From Forsythia viridissima (taxonomy: Eukaryota > Streptophyta > Magnoliopsida > Lamiales > Oleaceae): a stretch of DNA of 64,000 bases. The stretch is taken from assembly GCA_030279155.1 (NCBI GenBank), contig CM059043.1, positions 4,960,001-5,024,000 on the forward strand, read 5' to 3'. The notes under the pieces were generated by a model. It did no database searches. It had not been told where the DNA came from and saw only the letters and a program-made list of their open reading frames with translations. Positions 23,381-35,946 of the stretch are shown here, piece after piece. The translations under genes and the position numbers were made by a program. The first letter of the stretch is position 1. Every line of letters starts with the position of its first letter.

Positions 23381-24566
23381 ATAGTAATTCATAAAATATA
23401 TTAGAGATGCACTTAACATTATAACTTAAAAATAAATCTTTGACGTAACAATAAATAGAAAATTTATTTTTCCGCTACTTTCAAACAAATCGAGTATCAT
23501 TCAATAAATAATAATGTTACCAAATATATCTTCAAATATTAAGTTACTAGCTCAAAATTATATATCATAATTCATAATATCTAGAATTTATTAAGGCGTA
23601 ATTAGCACATTTTGTCCCCAATGTTTATTTTTATTGTGCAAGGCGTCCCTATCGTTTGGATTTTGACATCTGGGTCTCTAAATAAACGTTTCTGTTCAGA
23701 AAAAGTTTCTACCATCCATATTCGTTAATATTTGTCATTAAAATTATCAAAAGGGTTAATTACCGCAAATAAATCTAAATGATAAGGATGATTTGCGCAA
23801 AAAAAAAAAAAAACGATAGGGACGTTTTACACACACAAACGTTTAATGTTGGATCTTTTTTTTCTAATAATTATAAAATTCTATACAAACAGATAAAATC
23901 ACATATATTGTAGTATTACACTTAAACACAGTGAAGGAAACTCATACATATTACAAGAACATGACATATCCAATCAAATATATATCGATAAATACATTCT
24001 AAACATTTCAATAAACACATTACAACCAATCCGCACACAAAAGCTAATTACTACGTTCTAAAATTGAACAACTTATTTTTCTGCAAATTCAATAATTATT
24101 CTTCATACGCATTCCTATATCTAAGCAAACCAGATACTATCTCCACTGTGACATACTTTGACCATGTTGTTTGTAAATATACTATGCAATAATACGTATA
24201 TGGCGGCATACATTTGTTTGAATGTGTCAAGTTCTTGTAATGTCTATAAGTTTTATTCAATATATTTTAGTGTAATATTACAATGTATGCGATTTTATCT
24301 GTTTGTGTGGACTTTTATAATTGCTGGAAGAATAAGACTTAAAATATGGCTTTAAATATTTGTGTACGCAAAACGTCTATATCATTTTTTTTTTCTGCAA
24401 ATCATCCATTTCGTTTAGATTTATCTGTGCTAATTAACCATTTTGATAATTTTAACGACAACTGTTAACGGATATGGACAACAGAGACATTTTCCACAAA
24501 GAAATATTTATCTAGGGGTCCAGATGCCAAAATATAAACGAAAGAAACGCTTTACACAATGAAAAC

Positions 24567-25816
24567 TAGGCATGGGTGTCAGATGGGTCGGTCTGGGTAT
24601 TTTAATACCCGAAACCATCCATTACAGTTCGAGAATTTCGTAAATGGAACCATTCAGTTCCACGTAATTATTGGAATCAAACTCGAACTGGAGTTTTACC
24701 TAGGCATGGAAATAGGTCGAGCTGAGCTGGCTCAGCCCATAAAATACGAGCTTGACTCGTCCCCAAAATCTGTGCTCAGTACGGGCCGAGCTGGAGCCGA
24801 GTTCGTAGATTTTGAAAATGAGAAAAAATATAATATCGAGAATCTTTTATGTTGAAAATTAACGATTGAAAACCCTCATTCTTTTTTCGGGCTTGGGATC
24901 AACTACTTTGAAAGTAGGCGGAATTAAAATTGTAAACGAACAAAATGTTACGTGTACAATTTTTTTTATTAAAATAAGAATATGGGTATTTATAAGAAAA
25001 TAATGAAATTAAAAAAAAAAAAAAAAACAAGATGTTCATCCAACGGTCAAAATTAAGTGACTGTTGCACGAGCCACGAGCCGAGTCAGCTTGTGGCTTGT
25101 GCTTTTGGGCTCGTGCCCACAAGTCAGCTCAATTTTTAGCCGAGTCGAACGAGCTCAAGCCCAAGCTGGACCGAGTTTTTATGGGCCGAGCCGGCGAGCT
25201 CACTAGCCGACGAACTTTTTTGCCACCCATAGTTCTACCCATAATATTTTCTTATAAAATTGTGAGTTAACATTATATTTTGAATTAAAAATTGCAAACT
25301 CGTTTAATTAGGGTAATTACATCTTAAAATTGAGGATTCGTTTCGGTTAAAGAGGAGTTTCATATTCGCCGTCTCACTATGTGTTAAGCGACAGAGATGA
25401 GCAAAAGTGCGAAACAGACGTCAATGTTTGTATTGAGTATCTAAGTAAATAGTGATTGAGAATTTGAGATTTGGGTAATTGAAATTGGATTAATTGAGTT
25501 TGAGTTTAAGAGTGATAGATTTTGTACTTTTGGTTTGGGTCTTGGACAGTTGGACTCTTATCTTTGGTATTGTAGTGTTGGATTATGGATCATTGGATTA
25601 TGGTGAATAATTGTTAAAAATTAAAAAATTATAAAAAATGACTAATACTGTTCCAATCGGGTACCTACGGTTCTAGTTCAAGAACCAATAATCGACTCAA
25701 TTCCAATTGGTTATCGGTTCCGATTCCTAATTTTTTTTTTGAATTGGACCGGAACCTCTGATTCCAGTTTGGTTTCGGTTCAAAAAGTTCGGCTCCGATT
25801 AAAATACTCACCCCTA
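24567..25816. mobile_element. hAT-like element inserted in the foldback
   Basis: The left end TAGGCATGGGTGTCAG and the inward right end TAGGGGTGAGTATT interrupt the right arm of the foldback; its sequence resumes after 25816. Sub-terminal words such as GGGTATTTTAATACCC and GGTTCGG fit plant hAT relics. No clean octamer duplication was found. It carries another insertion at 24701-25231. Confidence 0.5.
24701..25231. mobile_element. hAT-like MITE nested at a third level
   Basis: The left end TAGGCATGGAAATAGG and the inward right end TATGGGTGGCAAAAAAG are related inverted repeats. The flanks GTTTTACC (24693-24700) and GTTCTACC (25232-25239) match at 7 of 8. The interior is dense in GAGCT, GGCTCG and CCGAGC words. 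Confidence 0.7.
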
Positions 25817-25864
25817 ACAAGAGAAAGCGGTAAAAATAAAATGTGCTAATTACCCGTTTATTAA

Positions 25865-26108
25865 ACATAAAGTAGAGAAAGAATGGAACAGCACAATCTA
25901 ACTGAACTAAAATAAAAATAGTATTTAACTAATTAATTAAAATAAAATAAAATAAAATTTAACATAAAATTTCTTCATTTTTCCCGTTTGTGCCCTAAAT
26001 TACACGTTTTATTTAATTTCGAAGTCCAACCCAATTTAGCACAGAGTTTCGCCCCTTGACGCCAAATCGCCGGCGGAGCTTTCTGAGTATTGAAATTTTC
26101 GGCCAGTC
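25865..26108 (+). promoter_or_regulatory. PDIL5-1 promoter and leader region
   Basis: This is the only unique sequence between the foldback transposon and the PDIL5-1 ATG. It is AT-rich to about 25990, with no unambiguous TATA box. The GC-richer 26040-26108 is probably the 5' leader. Confidence 0.4.
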
Positions 26109-29100
26109 ATGATGCGATACCGTTTTCACATTCTTCAGTTCTTATTATTATCATCCATTTTCCTCTCGAATTGGGTACATAATAATTCAGCAGAGGCTGA
26201 GGTTATAACCCTAGCCACCGACACTTTCGACGACAAGGTAAAAAATTAAGGACTCGATTCATATATTTTTTCCCATAGTAATAGATCATGGATCCGCGTT
26301 GCGTTGAAGATGTTGTTTGGGTATATAAATATGATTTTATCCCTTTTTAATGTAGTGATGATATGGGTTCTTTGTATTTTGTTCATCTTGATTTGTCAAG
26401 TAATTTATCATGAAATTTGCTTGTTTGTACTGTGCTGCAAGAAATTGAGAGTTTTTGTAATTATTTCTGATAAAGAAAAAATGAGCTTGGTAAGAAAGCA
26501 GAGTATTTCAGGTTAGGGATTGATTGTGTAGCTAGTTCATGAAAAAAAAAAATTTACATTGAATCCATTGATTTATGATAACATTTTGTCCACGTGTGAT
26601 ATTTGTAATTCTAGCCAATTTCCGTACCATTCCTATCAAAGGAATTATGTACACCGTCAATCTGTATTCAATAGCTGTCATGTGTGGCGATGGCATGAAA
26701 TGGAAAAAAAGCACCATTCAGGGAGATATAGAAAAGAAAAGAGGAAAAGAATGCACGCTGTTAGTGTAGTTTGCTTTAATGGTTCATCTTGTGCATCTCA
26801 TTTATGCATTAGTTTAACAATTTAAAGTTTCCCATATCGTTTCATTCAGGTGAAGGAGAAAGATACAGCATGGTTTGTGAAGTTTTGTGTCCCTTGGTGT
26901 AAGCATTGGTAATTGTTTCCCTTTTGTTTGCTGCTTTTATACTCATCTGCATCTATAGAAATCCAAAATAAGATATTCCTGCCTTAATAATAGTTGAAAA
27001 TTTCTTTCAGTAAGAACTTGGGGACATTATGGGAGGATTTAGGAACGATGATGGAAGGCGAGGATGAAATAGAGATTGGAGAAGTTGACTGCACAACAAA
27101 TAAACCAGTGTGTACAAAAGTTGATATTCATTCATACCCTACATTCAAACTATTCTATAATGGAGAAGAAGTTGCAAAATACCAAGGTAACTAATTTTAG
27201 CCCACGAGGATCAATAGATCATGCACTTACTATTTTAACTGATTTCTGCGTGGTTCATAATTGCTTGTTTTTGCCCACAAGGCTCGTTTACTTACTATTT
27301 TTTAACTGATTTAATCATAATTGCTTGTTATTACCCACAAGGATAATTTACTCACTATTTCTTAACTAATTTCTGCGTGGTTCATAAGTGCTTTTCTGTA
27401 GTCATTTGATTAAAGTAAACCCCGCTTGCATTGATTAACTTGGTACATAATGTCTATCGAGGGAAAGGTGAGAATGAGAACAAAAGAATTCAGGACCAAA
27501 CAGCATTGAATTCCCAAGGTCCCTTAATGTGCGTGTAATGTTTTTAGTAAAGGAGTTCCAGTAATTCTTAGGTTTTACCGAATTCTCAAATGAACTGGAT
27601 ATATGCTAGTGGTCATTCCCGTGCATCAATTTCTGAGAGTCCTTTCACTCATTGTTACTTCTTCTCTCTTGACTTTTAGTCTTTAGATTTGACCATTGAA
27701 AAAGTCTTAGTTATGGTATGATGAACCATCTTGTGATATTTTTGTGTCAGTTCTGCAATCCTGATGTATCTTTCTCCCTTTGAACTCTGCTTCCTTTTGT
27801 AGATCTTAATTTTGCTTTGATGAATCAAAACATTTTTAGTAATTAAAAAGCAGAAAGCTGCATACAATAGGTAAACAAAATGAAGAAAAACAGGGAGCCT
27901 CATCCGCTCTAGCAAGAGATCTATCCAGATGTCTATACAAGTTGGGATGGATGGCCTGTGAACTCCAAAACAAAAGATTAAGAGCAAAGTGTTTTTAATT
28001 TTATAAATTGAACTCTCTAATCCATCAAAGGCCCTACAATTGTGTTCTCTGAAGCCCCTTTGTAACACTATGGGCGCCCACCTTTCGTGATACTGCTTGT
28101 GGCCCTTGTTCGATCATTCCAGTTATCCAGCAGCTCTTTGACCTTGTAGCATCACCCAATAAATACCAAAGAATACAAAGCTCCACAGTTGGGCTGCGCC
28201 CATTCAAGTACTTTATCTGTTAGGTTAAGATTAACATCCTCTCCCATTTTCCTACAGGTGAAATACGACCTGATTCTAATACTTTTGGACCTTCTTATGT
28301 GATCACCCCTTTAAATAGCCTCCCTGGCTGAGCTCCAAACATAGAAGGCAACTTTTTTCAGGGTCTTGCTATCTTAAATCAGTTTTGATAGAAAATGATC
28401 TATAAAACCTGAAAACACTAGACTGTAAAAATTTGGCAGGAAACACCTTTCCAAATGCCCTCAAGCGAATTATGTCCTTGTTGTTGTGTACATCAACAAC
28501 CTGACTCTACAATTTCTGCATCAACATATTGGCGAAGTTGAATAGTTGATGCCGCTGTCCTGCAAAATTCTTTCTCAACGTAATTTCCAAATTGCAATCC
28601 CAATGGATGCTTCCAGTAGTTCTGCATGTAAATTTATTACACACCATCACTAGGAGCATTAAGATACTAATATCGAAAATGAGCTCCTAAAAGGGCAACC
28701 ACTTTAATTACCTAAAATTGAAAGTGTGGGTCCCAATCATGTAAGACTGCTTTTTGATCCAAAGGGAGGTGTTCATGGGAATTTTGTCGAAGTTTCACAA
28801 ATTCTTTGCATGTATTTTTTTTGTTTCTGTTGTGTGGCATGAATTTATTCTATTTGCAGCAAAATGCCTTGAACTTCTTCGGTGCTGACGAGGAACCCTT
28901 TTCAAGATTAATCACGGCATTTCCCTTTCATTGCCCCGTTCCCCTTGTTCTCTCTGCTGTTGCATGCTTGCATACAAACTGAAGGAGCTCAGATTTGATA
29001 CTTCAATCCGTATTAGTCCTATATATACGACAGCTACAACAAACTAAGTCTTTTCCCAATAAATTTTGGGTCGGCTTCATGAATCCTTTTCAGCCACTCC

Positions 29101-29489
29101 GAATAGTTTATTGCTAACGGAGTGACATTTCTTGATCTACACAAAGATCTTGCATTGTCTTGACTCTTGATCATACTTGCATTAATATTAGGGTTTTTGT
29201 TTTTTTTTTAATATGGTGACTAAGAAGCAAGATTACATATTCTCTGTTGTCAACAACCGACATAATTGAAATCAACTTTCTGTAAAGAACAAATAGTTGA
29301 AATTGTTTTCATACTTCTAAGTTCTAAATGTAAAGCTATAGAAATTTCACATTTACCGGATCTAACTTGCTTCTGCCGACATTGAATATCACAGGACCTA
29401 GGGATATTGAGTCGCTCAAAGCATTCGTTTTAGCAGAAGCGGAAAAGGCAGCTACAAGAGCACTTCTTGAGAATGATGGCGAGCTGTAA
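26109..29489 (+). CDS. PDIL5-1: Protein disulfide isomerase-like 5-1 (PDIL5-1)
   Basis: This is a small single-thioredoxin-domain PDI of the secretory pathway, expected to form or rearrange disulfides in the ER. Four exons: 26109-26237, 26850-26908, 27011-27186 and 29395-29489, totalling 459 bases (152 residues plus stop). An N-terminal hydrophobic segment (FHILQFLLLSSIFLSNWV, about residues 7-24) is a signal peptide. The thioredoxin domain follows, with AWFVKFCVPWCKHCKNLG, where CKHC is the redox motif, and IHSYPTFKLFYNGEEV, which contains the cis-proline. The tail is ESLKAFVLAEAEKAATRALL, ending DGEL, which may act as a weak KDEL-like retention signal (inference). Two in-frame ATGs open the gene; the first is used here. 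The last intron is over 2 kb and holds repeats and a LINE fragment, with splice phase intact. Confidence 0.94.
27195..27390. repeat. Degenerate tandem repeat in PDIL5-1 intron 3
   Basis: About three imperfect units of roughly 60-75 bp recur, sharing CCACAAGG, TTACTCACTATTT-like and CTGCGTGGTTCATAA words. They begin just after the exon-3 donor. Confidence 0.65.
27800..28450 (-). pseudogene. LINE reverse-transcriptase C-terminal fragment in an intron
   Basis: Read on the minus strand across several frames, pieces resemble the zinc-binding region (zf-RVT) at the end of plant LINE proteins: KVAFYVWSSAREAI (near 28340), LWSFVF (near 28190), WNDRTRATSSITKGGRP (near 28090) and NCRAFDGLESSIYKIKN (near 28030). 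Stops and frameshifts are frequent. It is antisense to PDIL5-1 and spliced out with intron 3. The 5' limit is unclear and weak similarity may continue to about 28960. Confidence 0.5.
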
Positions 29490-30299
29490 CCAATTTAACA
29501 GGTAATTTTGTCGGCATTAGTTTGTTGTCCTATTAAATCACCAGGCAAGTTTGATATTCTTCTTCCTATCCCACATAACGAGGGCGAAGAGTACACTAAT
29601 ATATTTCCCCACCTCATGGATTTTCATGGCAAAAATAGTAACTATACATATTTAATTTTTAATTATATGAACTCCGGATGTGTATATTCAAGGCATGAAA
29701 TTCCCATATGTGGGCAACTTAATTGTTTACTAATATGTTGTTCAACAATTTGGTGCAGTTATGGAACTTCTTACTCGAAAGATTTTGCCCTCGACATCAA
29801 AAACAGGGTTACGTTTGATGGACGCCCCCAAGTTAGTTATCTTGGAAATCCTATCACGTCACATATGCACAGATGGTCTTTCTTTCTTTGCTAGCTTCTG
29901 TTGTCTTGGAATAGGCATATTACAAAAATGCAACCAGCATGTTCGGGAGGTGATTTGTTGTATCGAAATTGCACAACTAATTTTTGTTTTGTTAAGAATC
30001 GTTTGAAATCTTGAAGCAAGAAAAACATTTGACATTTTTTGTCTCATTTCACCCTGTTTAAGATACATTCCTCAATGAATCACTCAAGTTTCATGAGATT
30101 GAATTTGCCCTACACAGATAATAAGGGTTTAGTTATCTTGTTGAACATAGAAATCAGGAGATATATACGTATCAAGTGTGTGTGACTTGTTTTGTTTCCT
30201 TTGGGGGAACAAGGGATCAATATCGAAAGGAAAAGAAAAGAATTAAAGAAAATTGATAAATAATTAAATAATTATATTCTTCCACCAACCCTGCCACCA
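29490..30299. other. PDIL5-1 3' flank
   Basis: Probable 3' UTR and intergenic sequence. No other gene was recognised. Confidence 0.4.
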
Positions 30300-30640
30300 T
30301 CACTGCCGCAGCGCTGCACCACACAGCTACCTCCACGGTCCACACTACTACAAGCACAAAATCGTTCATTGCGACATCAAGCCCTCGAATTCTCTGACAA
30401 ATTCCACGGGGGCTGTTAAGATTGCGGATTTTGAGGCTTCTGGGGTTTTGGATCAAACAATGGACGCTTGCCATAGCTTACATGAGGCGAAAAAGATCAA
30501 CACAGATCTGAATCATGGAAAATATGATGGTTATGCAGGGAATAAATGGAGCTTGGGAGTAAGCATTCTTGAATTTTACTTTTGGGAGATTTCCATTTGC
30601 TGTCGGAACATCCCCAACTGTAGATTTTACAAAAAAATAT
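30300..30640 (+). pseudogene. MAP kinase kinase pseudogene fragment
   Basis: One frame reads YLHGPHYYKHKIVHCDIKPSN, then VKIADFEASGVLDQTMDACH, then NTDLNHGKYDGYAGNKWSLG and VSILEFYF. This is the catalytic loop through subdomain IX of a plant MAPKK (MKK7/9/10-like). HRD has become HCD and DFG has become DFE. The activation segment GTCAYMSPE expected after CHSL is missing, and there is no N-lobe or C-terminal part. About 100 codons stay open, so decay is recent or the fragment was copied late. No transposon ends were found around it. It cannot be an active kinase. Confidence 0.75.
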
Positions 30641-30771
30641 ATTACGTTATTCTAAAATGCTTACATGACACATAAAAAAAAAAAGTAGAAGATATTTAAC
30701 GCAACTTCCACATTTGGACGATGTGTTAATCATCCTCTGTTTATTTTTTATCATTTATGTTTATTAAAATA

Positions 30772-31248
30772 TTCCATTCGTTCTACAAAGAGAGGCTTGT
30801 TTTCCTTATTTATCTGTTCTAAATTGTAGGCCATTTATTTTATAGAGGGTGTATTAAATTTTTTTTTTTTTAATATACTCTTATTTAATTTACATTATTA
30901 TTAACTCAAATAAACTTAACATATTCCAATTATAATGGAAAATTACATAAATTTATTCACATATTTATTCAACAGGCATTCAATGAATTCAACCTTGCCT
31001 AGAAAACACCCATCCCCAATAACAAAGTCAACAATTGATTTCATTATTGTTTTAATATAATACAATTCGATGTCATTTACATTCCAATTGTAATTTAATG
31101 AACATTTAAATTTATTATAGTCATGAATAACTAATTTTAAATGAGGGTATAATAAAAATAGTAAGTGAAAAATTTATAATTTTAAATGAGATTTTTTAAT
31201 CTGTGTTAAAAAAAATAAAACGAGCTTATTTTTGTAGAACAGAGGGAG
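30772..31248. mobile_element. Stowaway-like MITE
   Basis: TA dinucleotides flank the element (30770-30771 and 31249-31250). The left end TTCCATTCGTTCTACAAAG and the inward right end CTCCCTCTGTTCTACAAA are the typical CTCCCTCCGTYYC-type ends of Tc1/mariner Stowaway elements, the left one mutated. The interior is AT-rich and non-coding. Confidence 0.75.
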
Positions 31249-31389
31249 TATGTGTTAAATTTTTTTTTTTTTTTTTATGAGAATGTATCTTAATTATTCT
31301 TTATTTAATTTTTTATAATTTACCCACATTTTCTCAATTGTGCAATTGAATAATAATTTTTCCAATTCACAACTTCATTAAAAATACTC

Positions 31390-31570
31390 AATGTTCTAAC
31401 AAGCGTAAAGCGTGGTTAAGCATCGAGGTCGAACTTCAAGATTTTCTGGTCTAAACGGGACTTAGGTAAAAGCGAGATAAGGGTAAAGAGAGGGCGATGC
31501 ATAAGGCGTAGCTAAGCATGGAGACCAAGCTTCAAGTATAGGTAGAGCCTAAGTAAAACTTATACAAGCT
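31390..31570. repeat. AAGCG-type diverged repeat
   Basis: Two related units about 95 bp apart share TTAAGCATCGAGG/CTAAGCATGGAGA and ACTTCAAG/GCTTCAAG words. A similar patch occurs in reverse near 6370-6440. Probably an old dispersed repeat. Confidence 0.45.
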
Positions 31571-33234
31571 TTTTAAAACAGTAAAAATACTATTATTTTC
31601 ATCTTTATTTTATTTCTTACATATACAATAATACATCTTGTATTAAAGATACCAAGAATTTCATGTCTTCAAAGTTTGACTGCCATTAGTGTCAGTAAGT
31701 ATTTATTGATATTTAAATTTTGGAGAAGAAGAAGGAAAGTCCTGACTGCAGTGTATCAGTGTCCTCAACATGAACTTATTAAGCATATCCACGTTTTTTT
31801 TTTTTTTTTTATCGGAAATGTAAATATATAAATCAATCAAAAAATGAACAAATACACCGGGCATTCCCGGGCATCAAAATAAGACAAAAATAGCAATGCT
31901 ACAATAAAAAGGACAACATCGCCATGCAAGAGCAAAACAAATACGCCGGGAATACCCGGGTGAAAAGACAAACTAAGCCCCCAAAAGACCCTAAGGTACT
32001 GACTCAAAATCAATCAAAACATTAGGATACAAAGAGAACATAACTCTGTATACATGTGTTTTGACTTTTTTACTAACGGCAACGGGGTTGGACTTGAGAT
32101 TTTCGAAAATAAGCTTGTTTCTTGTCATCCATAGTTCATAAACTGTGACAGACATAGCCACTCTTTTAGCTTTGCTGTTCCATCCGTTTCCACGTACTTC
32201 TTTTTTGATCCATTTGAGTGCGCTAGAGATGGTAGACATGGTCCTAGAAATGCCCAGCCACATTCTTAAAGCATTCCAAACGGTAGAGCTGAAAGAACAC
32301 CGGAAGAAAAGGTGATCAGCAGATTCAATTTCAGCGGAGCATAGCGCACAATCCGTGTTGATGTCAAGGAAAGATAATTTGTCTTTTGTGAGCAACTTTG
32401 ACTTAGCACATAACCATAATATAAAGGAATGTTTAGGCGATAAATACGATCTCCATACATCCAATGCCCAAGGTTTAGTACCCTGCGTAACTCTAAAATA
32501 GTCATAAGCACAAGCAATCCGCGAAGCAGCCCCCGAAAAGATGAATTCCAGCCTGCCCGTCGCTGCCTGAATACTTCCTTCAGCTTGATAAAATGGATAG
32601 ATGCTTCACGTCTTAGCACAGCTACCATGTGAAATCACCTCCCCACCGTTCACAAATCCTGTGAGTCAATTTTTCATAGCATGCATCATGCATGGGTCAT
32701 CAGCAACACTGAATTGTACTTTACTGCATTTTAAAGTTTTTAAAATAGTTTACCAACAAATTATTTCTTTTTTAACTATGGCGGCCAAATCTTTTACTGA
32801 CCGAATTTTCTTTGTCAGTAATTTAATTTGTTTTCTAAAAAATAAATCAAAATCTGTTGGAAAGATGCGTAAATTCATACGAATCATACCTTTAAGATAC
32901 CTCGCAAGGCGATAGCCGGACTAAAACTGTATAAATTCCTTTCTTGTACTCTCACCCCCAGAATCCCACGAGGCATCATGGGGGTAAGATCCCTATCAAC
33001 GGGTAAGAACTTATTCTCAAGGACTTCAATATTCCAACTCCCTTCCGAATTCGATGTCATCAAATCTGCCACACTCAAGAAAAGATCACTCTAGGACGGT
33101 AAGACAGGCACAAAAGAAAGATGACGAGGGAGCCAAGGACTACTAAAAACTAAAACATTTATCCCACAGAATACTACGCCATAGGTATGAGCACCCACCC
33201 TTCAACCGCATGCATAAATGCGCAATGAGGAAAG

Positions 33235-33724
33235 CGTAAGAATTAATGTCCAATGTCCAAATAGTTGGGTCGGACTTAATTACTTATTGGACCAAATTAA
33301 TTAATTAGATTAATTAATTGAGCCCGTTTGTTTATGGGTTCTAGTTAGACTAGAATTAGGGCTAGGGTTAGCCCTACCTATATATACAAGGCCACAACAG
33401 ATTAATCACAAGTATTGATCTTTAATTACTTGCTAGCACAAGCAAAAGACAACTCAATCAACTTCTCCCAAAAGTTCTGTTTTCACCTGTTCTTGATTGT
33501 GGAAGTCCAGATCTGTTCTTGCTGTGTGGATCACCATTGGAGATTGGACATCTGAACAGCTGTGGTATTAAAGATCGCACCTCCATCTAATCAAATAATC
33601 AGATTCAAGATATTCATCAAAGTTAATCTTCTATCACGAATTCTCTCTAAGTACAAGATTGATCCGGACTTATATGAATTGAATATTTAATTCCTGCTGT
33701 GCATGTATACCTTAATTCCTAACA
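33235..33724 (+). repeat. Copia 5' LTR
   Basis: 490 bp. A promoter-like TATATATA lies near 33380. Compared with the 3' LTR it has an extra 13 bp of TTAATTAAT-type sequence. Confidence 0.92.
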
Positions 33725-35946
33725 GTGGTATCAGAGCCTACCTTGTTACTTGTTAGAGTTCGTTAGAGTGTTTTAATGAATTGAACAATAATCGTTATTG
33801 GGATATTAATTTGATTTGAGTTTTGATTGTAAAATAAAATTATGAATTTTTTGAAAAATGAATCTGAAATTGTTTTGGGTTTATTTGGGAACGGAATTAA
33901 TTGGCTGAAAAAGCAAGTTCGAGGGCGGCAGTGCTTTGGAAGCACCACCAGCGGACTACACAGAAATTCAGTCCGCGGCGGCAGTGCTTTGGAAGCACGA
34001 CCAACGGACCACCGCCGCGAAATCGCTGCCATTGATTTCGCGGCGGTAATCGCCCATAAGCAGCGGCGCATGCTCTCAATCGAACAGCAGCTAAAGTTCG
34101 ATGGTGAAATGGCGGTGGCCGCCGGTGTTCACCTCCAGTGTACAGAATGCGGCGTCGGGCTTGATGAAACGGCTTTAGGGTTTCTACCTTTCTGCGTTAA
34201 TTTTGGAGGAATGGGGACGGGGGCCTCATTGCAATTTCATAAATTGCATGAGAAGTCCCGTATTTCAAAATATTTTAAATGGGCCTTCTATGCAATTTCA
34301 TAAATTGCATTGGAAGGACAAGTGTTTTAAAATTGAAAAGAGACCTTCTGTGCAATTTCAGAAATTGTACAAGAAGGCCAACTGTTTTAAAATTAAAGCG
34401 GAGTCTTATGTGCAGTTTTAGAAATTGCATTTAAAGACTTACTGTTTTAAAATTTTATGGGAATGACTTTTCAATTTTAGAAATTGCACAGTAAATCCTC
34501 AAATTTTTTTTTAAAAAAATAGGGTCTCAAATACAATTTTATTTTTTTTGGAAAAATTGTAATTATTAATTTTTTTTAATGTTGGTCATATATTCGAAAT
34601 TAAATTAAAATTGTTTTTAAACCATATTTTAAATTTCTGACCAGATTAAACTTTAACTTATTACTTTATAAAATTATAATTTTGACCCTATACAAATTTT
34701 ATCTTCAATTAGAGTATGACTTTAAATTGGGAGATAAAATAAATTTTGAAAAATCCTCTTTCTGAATAAAATTAATTGATTAATTGGATTAATTGATTAA
34801 TTTTATTGTTGAAAAATTAATTAATTAATTGAATTAATTATTTAATTCCGTCTAGTCCGTTCCAAAATGTCTAAAAAGTTTAGACTTATACTGTCAAAGC
34901 TGCAAATTTAGAAATTAATATATTTTTAATATTAGATATTAAAATAGATGTTTAGTGAATGATTATGGACTCGACCCATGTGATTGGTTGTATGGTTAAT
35001 TATTTCTATCGATTGTTGGTTGGGCCTGTGAGCCTATTATTTAATTAAATGGGCCTGCGAGCCTATTATTTAATTAATTGAGTTTTTGAACTCTTTATTT
35101 AATATGAACCTGCGTGTTCATTTATTTAGGCCTGCGTGCCAACTAGTATAGGATACTTGTTACAGATTGGCTACAAGGAAGCAACTAGTATAGGATACAG
35201 GTTGCAGCAGAAGATGAAGATAATTGCATTTAGCATTCGATGAACGAATGCAACGTCCCTTAGGAATTGACTGACTAATCTTCCTTTTGGCTCAGGAAGA
35301 TTAGATAGATAAAGTCCATAATCATCCAGAGTAGTTATTATATATGATTGATTGCATGTTATATGTTAATTAATATATATACATAAATATGATGAGACAA
35401 ACCCCTCTTTATCAAAATATTAAATTCGTATTAAATGGTTAATACAACGTGCCTTCTATTGTTATAGTGAAAAACCAGAGTCCATTATCGATGTCAGTTT
35501 GTTGAGTCACTCAAGGCTGCTCGCTCATGGATATGTTTATTACTATGAGACATTTGATGTTTCTGAACAATGGGTCGAATTTAACTAAAATTTTATTTTT
35601 TGTTGAGTCACTCAAGAAAATAGAATTTTAGGGGTACAATCAAGTAAACACATATGATGTGTGCGACAATAAGTTGTCTACTTGATGATCTAGGAGTCAC
35701 ATAGAGATGTGATTGATAGAAATATCTACCTGGATGTTTTATTAGGATTTGTTGAGTCACTCAAGGTTCTAATAAAACAAAAGGGATTCTAGCCCACTGA
35801 GAATCTAAATGGTTCTATTGATTAATGTTTGAAGGTCATTAATTCAATTTAAACAGTGGGAGTATAATTAATTTAATATAAGTCCATGTTAAATTAATTT
35901 TATGCATTTAATTAATTGTTCTATCTTATTATTTAATTGTTGAATC

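Larger units (their letters stand above)
23595..25856. mobile_element. Long foldback (Mutator-like) element, broken by hAT-like insertions
   Basis: Identical TTTATTAA flanks the element at 23587-23594 and 25857-25864. The left end GGCGTAATTAGCACATTTT matches the inward right end CGGGTAATTAGCACATTTT. The left arm from 23595 to about 24060 is the reverse complement of the right arm from about 24110 to 24566, the latter continuing at 25817-25856 after an inserted hAT-like element. Removing the insertion leaves a near-1-kb hairpin with arms of roughly 450-480 bp. The long arms suggest a Mutator-like foldback; an 8-bp duplication would also fit hAT. The right end lies about 250 bp upstream of the PDIL5-1 ATG. 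Confidence 0.75.

Noticed and set aside
33842..34303. 153-codon frame in the Copia leader
   Set aside because: It lies between the primer-binding site and gag, is built from diverged repeats and resembles no protein.
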